Source: Anastatus disparis (lineage: Eukaryota > Arthropoda > Insecta > Hymenoptera > Eupelmidae). Taken from it: 64,000 nucleotides of DNA. Positions within the stretch are counted from its first letter, which is position 1; the number at the start of each line of letters is the position of its first letter. This document shows positions 43,359-54,982 of this stretch, in pieces. The stretch is taken from NCBI GenBank assembly GCA_017163975.1, contig JAFFSR010000264.1, positions 6,110,501-6,174,500 on the forward strand. The letters are read 5' to 3'. The position numbers and the translations under genes were made by a program. A model generated the notes under the pieces. The model was not told where the DNA came from. It saw only the letters and a program-made list of their open reading frames with translations, and made no database searches.

Positions 43359-45990
43359 AGACGAACCCCTCAAAATACTTACTTGGAATGCTAACAGCAT
43401 TCTGTCGCAAAATAGAACGAAAGTTACAGAGCTCGAGGCCCTTCTCGAGTCTAACCTCGATATTGCCTGCATAACCGAGACTCACCTAAATCCTAATAAG
43501 AATCTATTCATACCAACTTTATAATATACAGAAAAGATCGCTCTAACTCACAAGGAGGTGGCGTCGCTGTCCTTGTTAAAAATTCTATTCGTCACAAACC
43601 TATCAGCATCAATACGGCCATCACTTGCGAAGTGGTTGGCATTCAAACCGAATTCGCAAATAAGTCCCTTCGTATCTTCTCTCTTTACTCTCCCCCAAAC
43701 ACCAATAATATGTCCAAGATCCCCCTACTTTTTTATTCAAATACTCCCACCGTCGTTGCTGGAGACCTGAATGCCAAAAACAACCATTGGGGTTGTCTCT
43801 CAAACAACACTAAAGGAAACTCTCTCTGGAGTTTACACCTTCGCCACAATTTCTCTATCGAGGCCCCTGCCTCCCCAACACACTTCCCTGGTACTACTGA
43901 TCATCAACCAGAAATTTTGGATATTTTTCTCAAGAAAAATATCTCTCTCGACAAGGACCCTTGGACCTGCGCAGAGTTAAATTCAGACCACAATCCGGTA
44001 TATATCGAAATAACAATAAATCTTACCCTCAATCCTCCCACTAAAACAAGCATAGATTTCCTTCATCTAAATACATTCTCGAAACATCCTCCTTCAAATG
44101 CAGTCAGATACACTCCATCGAAGATATCGATGCAGCCATACTGAATCTCAGAAACAAGGTAATCAACTCAATAGAAAAGGCCAGCTCATCCATCACTCCC
44201 AAACCCCGCAAAACAAACCTTCCCAGCTCTACAAAAAAGCTAATCGTAACGAAAAATAGAATCCGTAAACTCTGACAAACTTATCGAAACCCCATACATC
44301 GTACTCGCTTAAACGCTATCCGAAAAGAACTCACCTCATATCTTAAAGAAACAAATGACCTTGCCTTCGAAAACTATATAGCCGAAGCCGAGGCCAACCC
44401 TAAAAGCAATTGGAAAATTATCAAATCCCTCCGCAATCGCAAAACCCATTTACCTGCTTTGAAAAGAGACAATATTTCCTACTCTCTTGATGAAGAGAAA
44501 GCCGAAATCTTCGCGGACTCTCTAGAAGAACAATGCTCTCCATTTCCCAGCTCGAACGAAATCTCTCTTTTCCACGAATACGTTACTGAGACTGTGCGTG
44601 AATTTCAATTTTCTGACGCCGAATTCCAACACACTTCTCCCCATGAAATTTCGAAAATCATTCGCTCCCTAAAAAATAGAAAAGCTCCAGGCTCTGACGG
44701 CATTGGAAACGAAGTTCTCAAAATTCTTCCCCGTGAACACATTGTCGCTATTACCAACATTGTCAATGCAATATTGAGATTTCGATACTTTCCCAAAGCA
44801 TGGAAAGAAGCAATAGCTATCCTAATTCCTAAACCTGGTAAGCCTTTAAGCTCTGCATCTAGCTATCGACCCATCAGTCTACTCTCCTCTTTAAGTAAAA
44901 TTGCCGAACAGGTCATACGCTGTCGTATTGACCAATTCGTCGACGAAAGAAGTATCGTCCCCGAATTTCAACATGGATTCCGTAGGAAACATGGCTCAGT
45001 CCACCAACTTCTCCGTGTGTCGGAGTTCATAGCCGACAACCTCAACAAGAGAAAACATATCAGCATGCTCTTGCTAGATGTAAGTCAAGCCTTTGACAGA
45101 GTCTGGCACGAAGGTCTGATCTACAAACTCATTAAACTCGAATTTCCACACTACCTCATAGGCATCATCAAATCCTATCTCACAGACAGGACCATTCGGG
45201 TCCGTGTGGGTAAGTCTCTCTCTTCTCCCAGACCCATAACTGCAGGGGTTCCCCAAGGTTCGAAAATCTCTCCTCCTCTCTTTAATATATTCTTTTACGA
45301 CTACCCCAAGGACAATAAAGTTCTAGTTGCTCTATATGCCGACGACTCAGCCCTCATTTATACTTCAAAAGTCATCACCCATTGCTCCTCCGTACTAAAC
45401 AAATTCACTCCAGAAGTGGTAAGATGGTACCACAAATCTGTTGCCATATTCTTCTCTCGACAAAATTGTACTCCTTCAAATCTCTTAATTAACAACCATC
45501 GTGTTGACTAGAGTTCTTCAGCCAAATACCTGGGTGTTACCTTTGATCGTAAACTCACATGGCAAAAACAAATCGATTAAGTCCGAGCCAAATGCCAAGG
45601 TGCTTATGCTGCCTTAAAGCCTTTCTTCAATAAAAAATCACTAACTAAGAAAACAAAAGCCCGCGCTTTTAATGCCATTATCCGCAGTATTTGCACTTAC
45701 GCGATCCCAATTTGGGGATCCGCAAACCCTAACCGTACAGCTAAACTCCAAGGCACCTACATGCGCCTCCTACGCTCCTCTCTCCAAATCCCCTGGTTCA
45801 TTCGAAATAATCAAATCTTAAAAGAAACCGATATCGACTCAATTCCAGAAGCAGCGAACAAACACGCTGCGAATCTCCGTCTCTCTATCTCTAAACACAG
45901 CAATCCTAGCATAAAATTTCTTGTAAATTACCGTCGTAAACCCAACGATCGATTCAGAAGGCCATGCTCTCTGATTCGATCTCCATAACT
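43340..45990 (+). pseudogene. Jockey LINE ORF2 (APE endonuclease + reverse transcriptase), broken
   Basis: Recognisable pieces: LKILTWNANS, ITETHL, GDLNAKNNHWG and SDHNP (APE-type endonuclease, 43360-44020); RKAPGSDGIGNEVL, LIPKPGKP, YRPISLL, FRRKHG, DVSQAFDRVWH, GVPQGSKISP and YADD (catalytic, 45335-45346) for the RT. The C-terminal thumb part is followed by TYAIPIWG. Breaks: frame changes near 43524 and 44090, TGA at 44273, TAG at 45509, TAA at 45578. No RNase H domain, as expected for Jockey. Confidence 0.8.
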
Positions 45991-46257
45991 CTTCTTCACT
46001 AACTGACTTTAAATAGTCTACTTTCGTGTTTCACAATTTGCGCGAGTGCCATACAGCCCCCGCTGTATGAGCCACCGTTGTCTCTCAATTTTCTTCTTCT
46101 TAAGGTTAATAACCATTTTGGTTGGTAACCTACGGGGAGGCGGTTTTAGTCGGTAGGCACCTGCGGATGAATCCGACACTACCCTTGCGGGGGTGTCTTT
46201 TAAAGATTTCCCCTCCTCGACCCTTCAAACAAAAGAAAAAAAAAGTTTACGGGCTCA

Positions 46258-47715
46258 GTCCAAAGGAATCGTGGCAGGTGATCAGTCGTGGAATTCATCG
46301 CAACCAACCAACAATCAATAACTCGAGGCCTCATTTATTCGATGCAGTTGATCATTTATCGTCGATGGTAGCACTTCAGAGTCTCAAGAAAGGGGGTTAT
46401 TAGCGTTGATGTGTGATTGGTGCGGCGTAACTGGTCGCTTTTCAAGAGTTAAGCGACGTAGCTGTGCAAAAGTTTGAGTCAGTGATTGGCGCGGAACAGC
46501 TTCTTGAATGTATAGGTACTTTCGTGCTTATGTTACGACCCGTGCCTTATTCCACGAACCAATGAAATATAGATGGTTCTCCTGCTGTAGAATCAAAGTT
46601 GATACTAATAGGTGGCGTTAGCTTCTGGTCGTCTTTCTTGCAGGTGGATTCTCTGTTCGGTAAAGAATAGAAATTCAAGGTGACGCAAAAGAAATAAAAA
46701 CAATGCAAGTTAAGTTTTAATAATTGAACTTTAATAAACTCGAGTAATGGAACAATAGATATGCGTGGTAAAAAGACTATGCGTCGAATGATGATCTTGG
46801 GTACTTGCTGGTTGTCTTTTATACCCTCCTGTCTTGCATGGAAAGTGGAAGGGATTCAAGATTTGTAACGGTTTTAACCGTCAAATTATGATTGACGTTT
46901 AACCGTCAAAGAGGTATTTGGTGCCGACGTAGTCTTGGTATTGGATACGAGTTCCCCCCTCCATCTCTTTGTAGGCGTTTCCTTTTATGGTTGAATATCC
47001 ATTGGTGGAAATTTCCCTTTCTTTTAGCAGGATTGCATCATTTCCTAGAAGGTGACCTTGTAGCTTGTTTACATCTTGGACGACGGTTAAATATTGATTG
47101 CATCATTTCTTGAAAGGTGACCTTGTAGTTGTTTACATCTTGGACGACGGTTGAATGTTGATTGCATCATTTTCTAAGAAGTTAGACAATTCTTGCGTCA
47201 TTTCCCAGAAGGTGACCTTGGGGTTTGTTTATAGTTTGGGTGGTAGTTATTTATAGTTTCCCATGACATTCAAGTGGCCCTTCTTCGTAATTTCTATGTA
47301 TATTGAAACCTGATACTCCATAAAGGTCTGAAACTCTTGTTTACATTAAAAGTCCGTTATATCTTAGAATCAACATTTCCATTGTATACAGCTTTTTCCT
47401 CTGAACAAGCTTATTAATTATTATTAATATAATTAATTAATAAATAAATTATTTATTATTGTTACCATTATTATCATTATTATTATCATTATTATTATTA
47501 TTATTATTATTATTAGTTTGTTTAAACTTATCAATAATCAAATCATTAATTATTCACGCGATTAAAGTTTATTACCGAATTAATAAAATCTTGTAAAATC
47601 TTTACTAATCAATATTAAAATTCTAATATCATAACGAGAATAAATAGCGAGTTTCTTATCTATTTCAATATGCATATAGTTTCAGGCTGAGTTCATAACA
47701 CTTATAGACTCAATC
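46258..47715 (+). other. Second promoter/hairpin unit, interrupted by a solo LTR
   Basis: Continues the unit broken by the Jockey LINE. 46402-46530 repeats the promoter (gtgattggtgcggcgta, gtgattggcgcggaacagc, tataggtac..cgtgctta); after the LTR it resumes at 47701 (cttatagactcaatctg). The solo LTR and the I-like LINE are later insertions. No ORF seen. Confidence 0.5.
46531..47700. mobile_element. Solo LTR (1170 bp), TSD CTTA
   Basis: TGTTACGACCCG (46531) to TTCATAACA (47700), flanked by CTTA (46527-46530, 47701-47704). The empty site exists at 41286-41296 (acgtgcttatag). Inside are about three diverged tandem copies of an 85-90-bp unit (gcatcatttcc.agaaggtgacc, 47030-47225) and an ATT microsatellite (47480-47516). 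Ends and 4-bp TSD fit Ty3/Gypsy. No internal retroviral genes. Confidence 0.8.
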
Positions 47716-48704
47716 TGTTAATCAGGATTCTCGTTCCATCTGTCGTGCAGTGAGCATTGTTTTGCGGCGCTGTTCTCTTCTTTGTAACAGCGCTAGTGTG
47801 CCTTTCAGTCTAGTTCACATAACGAATTTTCTTTAAACAAGTGGCTTTAAGAGAAAAAGAAAATAGGAAGAAAAAGGAAAAACAGCAAAATCTCAAAGTC
47901 CTTTATTGGCACAAGTGAAAAAAACCTTTTAGTCATATCGTCCAGCTAATTTTATTTGTGTCTTACATACGTATCTGTGTTTGTGCTGAGAATATCTTTT
48001 TTTTCTTCAATTTGACAAAGCTGTGTGCTTGGCTAAAATGACCGCCTAACGGACAATTTCTTTAACTCAAGACAATTTATACGCCTTCTATACGCCATTT
48101 TGTCGAGGAACTGCTCCTCTCTGTACAAGGAGTTCATAGTACAATACATTTGTGGCAGTTCGCCTGGAGGTTTTATGCACAATATATCCTAGATCCTGTC
48201 CTGTATTTTCTATTCCTGAAACTATACTGCTGTACGTGAGTTGACGCAGGGCTGCGTTTTGCTCTTTTATTATAATCCTTTTTTTTTGTTTTTATTTCTT
48301 TTTGACTGCTATTCTTAATACCTATTATTATATAATTTATTTAAGTTATTTTTTACAGGAGGCTGGGGTTTGTGTTAATAATACTACGCATATTTGTGGT
48401 TTCGCCTTATTTATAGTATATTGCAGGGGTTTTTTTTAGGGTGGTTCTGCTGGGTGAATTGTTGCATTTCCGATGTATGGTTTGCGGCTTGTTTGAGTGG
48501 GTTTCACACTGGATAGATATCTATTTTTGCCGTCCTTGCTGGTCGCCCCCCCTACCTGCGTCCACCAACTGCTCTTTACGGTCCTGTAACATTATATACT
48601 ACCTGTTCCCTTTAGATATACAATTTACATAATACTATCCCCCTTTTTTCTAACCTACATTTTTTCTAACCTACAATCTCTTTTCTGCTACTGTTTTTTT
48701 TAGT

Positions 48705-50107
48705 ATGACTCCCGTCTCCAACGCTATGCAGGCTGAAAAAACTCCTCAGACAAATGAGGTGAGATCACCGGACTTCTCGGGGTTTCCAAGGGCCACGCCT
48801 TCGCAGGATGCAAGCTATGACCCTACATTCAACAATGCTCTTTCTCGGGCAGCTGTTCCTGCTGGATCTCGGGGCACCGGGAACTCTACGTATGGCTTTG
48901 ACTCCCGTAATACTAATCAGGATACTTTTAACATTCAGACCTTTGAGAGGCAGAGCGCAAATAGATATGATGAGCGATCCAGAGCTCCCTTTGTAGTCTT
49001 TGGTTTCGACTCCGACAAGGATAAAAACATGGGAAATTATCACTTAACCAGCGTGGGATTCAAGCTATTTGGTGCTGGAATAAAGCCTCTGAGTCTAAAT
49101 AGAGCCGGACCAAAGAAGTTCTCTATTACCTTCTCTACTTACACTGAAACGAATGCCTTTGTTGATGTTGCTTCCAAGATCTCTGAGAATTGGCGAGCTT
49201 TCATACCCGACCAAAGCCTATTTCAGGTGGGTATGCTCTTCGACGTTCCTACTTCCCTCTCTGATGATGACATTCTCAAGGGTCTCAATACTCCCTATGG
49301 ATCTGGAGTTGAGAGGGTGGAGAGAATCACTCGCACAGTGGGCTCCGATTTGGGCCCTCAAACAATTCAAACTGACAAGATCAAGATCTTTTGCAGAGAG
49401 GAGCTCCCTCAGTTTGTTACGCTCTTCTTTGTATTTTATAAAGTCCATAGATTTGTTGCAGCGGTCCTGCGATGCTTTAGATGCCAGAGATAGGCCATGG
49501 CACAAACTCGTGTAACAACGAAACCAGGTGTGGAAACTGTGGCGAAAATCACAGTGGCCACTGTTCTAACAAACAGTTCTGCTGCAACTGCAAAAGTGAT
49601 CAACATGGTGCTAAAAGCAAATCTTGCGTGTTTTTCGAGTTTCATCGGGAAGTCAATCTTTTAATGGCATTGCAAGGAATAGATAAGGCGCAGGCCTTGT
49701 TTGTGGTCCAGCAGGGCTACTCCAGCATATCCGGGTACAACATGTTTGGTTCCTTGGATAATGCCAATCCGTATATTGACAACAGAGTCAGAATGGAGTC
49801 TGTTTCTAGGGCTAGCTGCCAAAGGGTGAAGGAGTTGAACCGTTCTTTGGTATCTCATCACACGGATCGTCAGAGTAAATTGGGATTGCGTTTGATTACT
49901 CCTACGGATAATGCTATTGCTGACTCACAACTAAACGTTCCTGATGGTCGGGAAACACTTAAAATACTAAACAGTACTGCCAATAATGGCACTTTTGAGA
50001 TTCCCGTCAGTCCATTGAACAATTTCTCCAAAATTAAATCTGCGAAGCTAGACCCCAACAGGGGCAACAAGAAGAGAAAAAAAAGCAACAGAAGCAACAA
50101 GGGGTGA
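48705..50107 (+). pseudogene. I-like LINE ORF1 (gag-like), one frameshift
   Basis: Starts MTPVSNAMQAEKTPQ. Middle region resembles the RNA-binding part of gag proteins (HLTSVGFKLFGAGIKPL, TSLSDDDILKGLNTPYGSGV). Zinc knuckles begin with CFRCQR at 49476-49491; a small deletion there produces TAG, and the frame continues from 49481 with CNNETRCGNCGENHSGHC and CCNCKSDQHGAKSKSC. Basic C-terminus (KKRKKSNRSNKG). A single lesion implies recent activity. Confidence 0.8.
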
Positions 50108-50796
50108 GAGGGGTTCTTGAAAACCCTGTCGAGATGGAGGGACACCAGACCGGGAGGTCTTCAATTTCAGATGTCGACATGGATAATGACGGCTCAGATA
50201 CATCCTACATGAGTGATCTTGATGGAGGATATCCTTCGGGAAACAGCAGTGGCGGGAGGAGCCAAAAGAGTCGAAGAAACTAGGATGACAATCGCAGGAT
50301 CTTCTGTCGATGTTGGTTATTGGAATTGCAATGGATTATCCAACAAATGGGCGGAGTTTTCCAACTGCATTTCTAATTTTGACATCATATGTCTCTCTGA
50401 GACCAAATTTAATAATTCCAGTCTCGACCTCCCCTATAGAGGCTACAACTTTGTCCGCGAGGATAGAAAAAACTACCATAAGAGGACGGGAGGAGGTATT
50501 TGAATTTGAATTTATTATTCCAGAGTTACAATATAACTTTACAGTCAGTTTTAAGTATAGTATACAAATAAAACCGCCGCAATCCTACAGAGGAAAATAA
50601 AATTTCCTGTACATAGGTCCGGATTACAAGCTAAATTAATCTAATGCTGGTTAGTTATGCTGTAATATACACAGCATATCCTCCAGCCACTCTACATCTC
50701 TCACACTCACACAACACACCCCACCCCCCAAAATCATCATACAATAAATCTATTTTAATTTATATGGTATAAATATAAACAAATAAATATCCTATA

Positions 50797-53748
50797 TCAA
50801 TATATATTTACATATATCCATGCTTTTAATTTTCCAATTGAGGATTTTTTATTTATATTAAGATTTTTCAAATCATTTGGCATTTGATTAAATATTTTGA
50901 TAGCCCTTATATAACAATTTTTATCACTCACAGCCTTAAATACTTTCGGCATTGGTATAATTTTATACCTTGTTCTATTTACAGAGTTGGTATAAACACT
51001 ACTCAATTTACAATAGTAATATTTCAGACACTCTAAAGAGAATAACTGCCGCAAATTCATAGGTTTTCTATCAGCAAAAGTATTTTTATATACCAACTTT
51101 AATAATCTACTCTGGATTCTATGTAGTATTTCTATATTACTTTTACAAGCACCTCCCCACGCAATTATGCCATAACTGACAATGCCATGAAAAAATGCAT
51201 AATATATCATTAACATTATTTTACAGTCCAGATATCTTGACAATTTATAAAACACAAAAATCAAATAACCAGTTTTCCTAGTTATGTACTTAATATGGTC
51301 ATACCAATTCAAGTTATAATCAAAATTTACACCCAGATACTTGCAGCAATTAACTCTCTTCAGCATTACATTATCTATACTTAGATCAAATTTCTTTGGC
51401 ACACTATCACAATAGTTTCCGAAGGTAATAAAAACAGATTTATTTATATTTAAAGTTAGTTTATTTAATGATAGCCACTCAGACACTTCAACTAGGTATT
51501 TATTCATTGTTTGTTCAACTTCCTCCCAAGTTTCACCAATAGATATTATTGCTGTATCATCAGCATATGACATGATAGTGTCATCAGGCATAGAGATCAA
51601 GAGGTCATTGACGTACATTATAAAAAGCAAAGGACTCAAAATTGTTCCTTGAGGAACTCCAGTATTTACAGATGTTTCTTCACTTACAGTATTTCCTATT
51701 CTTACTTTTTGCCTTCTATTATGCAGGTAATTTTTTAATAACTCATGTGCCTTTCCTCTAATTCCATAAGCATATAATTTATTAAGCAGTATTTCATGAT
51801 TGACAGTATCAAAAGCCTTAGCCAGATCGAGGAAAGTTATAGCAATTGGAGAGCTCACATCAAGCCTATCGTATATCATTTTAGTGATATAGCTTAAAGC
51901 ATCTCTAGTACCAACATTTCTAATGAAACCAAATTGTTTTGTACTTAGTAATTTGTGCTTAAAGATAAAATCATAGATTCTATTGAAGATTATTTTTTCA
52001 AATATTTTAGCAATATTTGATATCAGTGATATTGGTCTATAATTGTTCATGTCTGTTTTTTGTCCAGACTTAAAAACTGGAATTACCTCAGCAGCCTTCA
52101 GAATATCTGGCCATACAGATTTATTTATACATTCATTGAAAATACTTGCCAACACATCACTTATGTGATGAGATACCAATTTAAGGACCTTCGAATTGAT
52201 TTTATCAACACCCCCATTTCTATCCTTTAAGTTGCTAATTATTTTTTGGATTTCGTATTTGTTGGTTGGCTGTAAAAATATTGAATTTAAATTCGTAGTA
52301 GGAAGTTTTATGGATTTACCATTTGGTGCTTTAATCTTATTGCTCATCACCTCACCCATCTTACAATAATGCATGTTCATAGCATTGGCAATTACCTTTT
52401 GATCTGTAATTATTTCATTTTTTACATTACGTATTTCATGTATAATATTAGCTTCTTTCTTTTTATTACCAAGCTTAGTGTTTATTACTGACCACAATTT
52501 CCGAGAATTATTGCAATTTTGTTGAATCAAGTGCTTATCATAATCCACTTTGGCATTTTTTATTTTCTTATCTAATAACTTAACATAACTTTTGTATTTT
52601 AATACTAACTCTTCATTATTTGGCTTCTTTTTCATTTCTTTCCATAGAGTTTCCTTTTTTTTACATGCCATGATTATGGAGTCAGTCATCCATGCTTTTC
52701 TAGGTATGTTTTTTCTCCTATTTGTCAATTGACTATTTTTGCTTATCTCTATACAATTCTGAATTCGACTGACCATTAGATTTATAGCTTCATTTGGATC
52801 TTCCATAGCTTTATACTCTGACCAGTCAATATTTCCTACAATATTAATCAACTTTTTGTAGTTGCAACTACAATTATATACTTTCTTATTTTCACTGTTA
52901 TTTTTAATATTTCTTTTTATTTTAACGAATAGTGGAAGATGATCAGTTAAAGGTATATTTAACTTAAAAGTCTTTGTACTAATAGATTCAGATTTAATGA
53001 ATATATTGTCTATGCATGTTCCATCATTACTAGTCAAATCACATGGTCTAGTCGTACACGTAAAACCAGGCAGAAAGCCCATTTCCAAGAAATTATTTAG
53101 AAATTCCAAATTTATATTATTGTTTTTTAATATGTCAATGTTATAATCTCCAATCATAAGGTGATTCTTCGTATTCCTTTTGTATTCAAGATAATTTTTT
53201 AAATTCAATATGAATTCAGTGGTTTTTAGTTCATGAGATCTATATACCGATGAAATTTCTAGTGAGCTATTGTTACTAAGCCTGATACATGTATTTAATA
53301 TTTTTAAATTATTGACTTCTATTATTTCAGTATTTTGTTTTACATCTTTACTGACATAAACAACCACACCATCAGACCTATTCAAATTACCATAATTATA
53401 ATAAATATTATATCCACTTAAGCCAAAATACTTATAATGCTCCAGGAGCCATGTCTCTGCACATACTATCACGCACGGCATAACTTTCAGACTGCTAATA
53501 AAGACCCGCAGTTTATCAAAATTGGCATTCATGCTTCTTATATTTACATATAGAATAATACTATCATTGGACCTTAAATCCTCATTAAGCGAACTGAGAT
53601 CATCGTATGATACCTCTTGTCGTAGCACATCTGTCTGAATTTCATCAATTGTATCACTATAAATAAATTCACTCTTTTGATCCATTTCTTCAATTAAATT
53701 TTTATTTATTATTACCATTTTTAATAGTAGGATCATACGGATAATCAT
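50797..53748 (-). CDS. CR1-like LINE ORF2 (APE endonuclease + reverse transcriptase), intact
   Basis: 983 aa from the first in-frame Met; the Met at about 53720, within KMVIINKN, is an alternative that overlaps the end of ORF1. Order: endonuclease (YVNIRSMNANFDKL, CAETWL, GDYNIDIL, GTCIDNIF, LTDHLPLF); linker with NRRKNIPRKAWMTDSI; RT (DRNGGVDKINSKVL, IPVFKSGQKTDMNNYRPISL, FGFIRNVGTRDAL, LDLAKAFDTVNHEIL, GVPQGTILSPLLF, SYADD near 51557-51568, LNINKS, KYLGVNFD); thumb with YGIIAWGGACKSN. No RNase H. Clade by motif style (KAFDTVNH, PQGTILSPLLF): CR1/Daphne/Kiri group. All catalytic residues seen. Confidence 0.85.
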   Translation of the reverse strand: MIIRMILLLKMVIINKNLIEEMDQKSEFIYSDTIDEIQTDVLRQEVSYDDLSSLNEDLRSNDSIILYVNIRSMNANFDKLRVFISSLKVMPCVIVCAETWLLEHYKYFGLSGYNIYYNYGNLNRSDGVVVYVSKDVKQNTEIIEVNNLKILNTCIRLSNNSSLEISSVYRSHELKTTEFILNLKNYLEYKRNTKNHLMIGDYNIDILKNNNINLEFLNNFLEMGFLPGFTCTTRPCDLTSNDGTCIDNIFIKSESISTKTFKLNIPLTDHLPLFVKIKRNIKNNSENKKVYNCSCNYKKLINIVGNIDWSEYKAMEDPNEAINLMVSRIQNCIEISKNSQLTNRRKNIPRKAWMTDSIIMACKKKETLWKEMKKKPNNEELVLKYKSYVKLLDKKIKNAKVDYDKHLIQQNCNNSRKLWSVINTKLGNKKKEANIIHEIRNVKNEIITDQKVIANAMNMHYCKMGEVMSNKIKAPNGKSIKLPTTNLNSIFLQPTNKYEIQKIISNLKDRNGGVDKINSKVLKLVSHHISDVLASIFNECINKSVWPDILKAAEVIPVFKSGQKTDMNNYRPISLISNIAKIFEKIIFNRIYDFIFKHKLLSTKQFGFIRNVGTRDALSYITKMIYDRLDVSSPIAITFLDLAKAFDTVNHEILLNKLYAYGIRGKAHELLKNYLHNRRQKVRIGNTVSEETSVNTGVPQGTILSPLLFIMYVNDLLISMPDDTIMSYADDTAIISIGETWEEVEQTMNKYLVEVSEWLSLNKLTLNINKSVFITFGNYCDSVPKKFDLSIDNVMLKRVNCCKYLGVNFDYNLNWYDHIKYITRKTGYLIFVFYKLSRYLDCKIMLMIYYAFFHGIVSYGIIAWGGACKSNIEILHRIQSRLLKLVYKNTFADRKPMNLRQLFSLECLKYYYCKLSSVYTNSVNRTRYKIIPMPKVFKAVSDKNCYIRAIKIFNQMPNDLKNLNINKKSSIGKLKAWIYVNIY

Positions 53749-54982
53749 ACTTTTTTATTATTCTTTTTAACATCTGTTTATAATATTTACATTTATCTTT
53801 ATTGTCCGCTGCATGGTCAGTTGGCCAATTTGTTTTAAATCTTTGATTTGATTTTGAGTAGTTAACGCATTTAACTTTTTTCTTATTATTGCAATTTGTA
53901 CCTTCATGTTCACCTGCACAAATTTTGCAGCACATCTTCCATTGGCACTTTTTCTTCGAATGCCCATAAGTACAACACTGATCACACATGTTAACATTAA
54001 AATCATCATAAGCCTTACAACTCGTATATCCAACAAATACTTTTTTGTTATTCATGAGCTTATCATAAGCACTAGAATTGACCTCAGCTATAAGTGACCA
54101 AGAGTTTGTTATCTTATTCTGATATTTATGTACTACGTTAAACTTGTCTTTTTCTTCGAGATTATTTCTTATTCTAATATCACTATCAATTTCTTTCAAA
54201 TTATCAGTTAGTAAGATATCAATTCCAACAATTTTTATTCTTGGGCTTTTTCTTTTTTCTATTTCTGCTGATATATTCTTGTCTTTCTTTTCACTGAAGG
54301 TCCTGTATATTTCCTGTACATCACTTGTATTATGACATTTTACAATTATCTTGTCCTTAACAGTAATTACTTTTTTTATTTGTTTTTTAGTTTCGTATAG
54401 TGTTTTCTTTACATTATCTTGTATAACTTGCAAGTCTTGCTCACTTTTTCCATGTAATTTCACAATTATATCCTCAATGTTTGTATTTGCTGTTCTTTTT
54501 TGTTTATTTACCATATCGGCATAAGTATAGCCAGATGCCATGTTTGATTGTTGTTGCTGCTGTATTTTTTCTTCTATAAGCTGATTATTTTTCTTTAATT
54601 CTACATTTAGATCCTTCAAGGTATTTTTCTGTTCAATTAGATCTTCATTTTCTATTCTTAGTTCGCTTATTTCCTTTTCCATTTCTGTGATCTTTAGCTT
54701 GTAGTTGCTATGTACACTCTTAAGTTTAAGTTCATATTTGGCTATTATCTGTTCTAACGTATTCTCTTCTGCTACTTCTTCTTGATCATTTGAGGTTAGA
54801 TTTGGAGTACAAGAGCATACACCAAGTATACCCTTTATACTCCTGAAATTCTTATCTCTAATACCGCAACTCGCATGGTACACCTTTTTGCAATACAAAC
54901 AACATACAACAGACACCTTTTTTTTACAACAACTCAAAATTACTTCGACAGGCGGTGGAGACAAACTTGTGTCGCCCGCCAT
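53702..54982 (-). CDS. CR1-like LINE ORF1 with PHD-like finger, coiled coil and zinc knuckles
   Basis: 426 aa. Cys/His cluster 18-58 (CC, CC..C, YHASC, CSC), PHD/esterase-free CR1 ORF1 style; long Glu/Lys/Leu coiled coil about 75-145; an RRM-like middle (about 165-260: IVKLHGKSEQDLQVI, DKIIVKCHNTSDV); CCHC-type cysteines about 330-375 (CDQCCTYGHSKKKC, CCKICAGEHEGTNC). ATG context AAGATGGCGG with only about 19 nt of leader before the element border. The stop lies inside the ORF2 frame. Confidence 0.8.
   Translation of the reverse strand: MAGDTSLSPPPVEVILSCCKKKVSVVCCLYCKKVYHASCGIRDKNFRSIKGILGVCSCTPNLTSNDQEEVAEENTLEQIIAKYELKLKSVHSNYKLKITEMEKEISELRIENEDLIEQKNTLKDLNVELKKNNQLIEEKIQQQQQSNMASGYTYADMVNKQKRTANTNIEDIIVKLHGKSEQDLQVIQDNVKKTLYETKKQIKKVITVKDKIIVKCHNTSDVQEIYRTFSEKKDKNISAEIEKRKSPRIKIVGIDILLTDNLKEIDSDIRIRNNLEEKDKFNVVHKYQNKITNSWSLIAEVNSSAYDKLMNNKKVFVGYTSCKAYDDFNVNMCDQCCTYGHSKKKCQWKMCCKICAGEHEGTNCNNKKKVKCVNYSKSNQRFKTNWPTDHAADNKDKCKYYKQMLKRIIKKYDYPYDPTIKNGNNK

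Larger units (their letters stand above)
41909..46244 (+). mobile_element. Jockey-clade LINE, full length but decayed, 13-bp TSD
   Basis: A perfect 13-bp duplication GTTTACGGGCTCA lies at 41896-41908 and 46245-46257, just after an A-rich tail (46229-46244), so both ends are fixed. Short 5' UTR (127 nt), ORF1 42036-43358, degenerate ORF2, then a structured GC-rich 3' UTR (tagtcggtaggcacctgc, actacccttgcgggggtg) typical of Jockey/R1-like LINEs. Target-primed reverse transcription is the expected mechanism. Confidence 0.85.

Noticed and set aside
46258..48704. Whole interval as the 5' UTR of the I-like LINE, and a head-to-tail LINE array as at telomeres
   Set aside because: The 10-bp TSD at 47716-47725 and 60092-60101 shows the LINE begins at 47726; the sequence before it is its target, which resumes after the poly(A).
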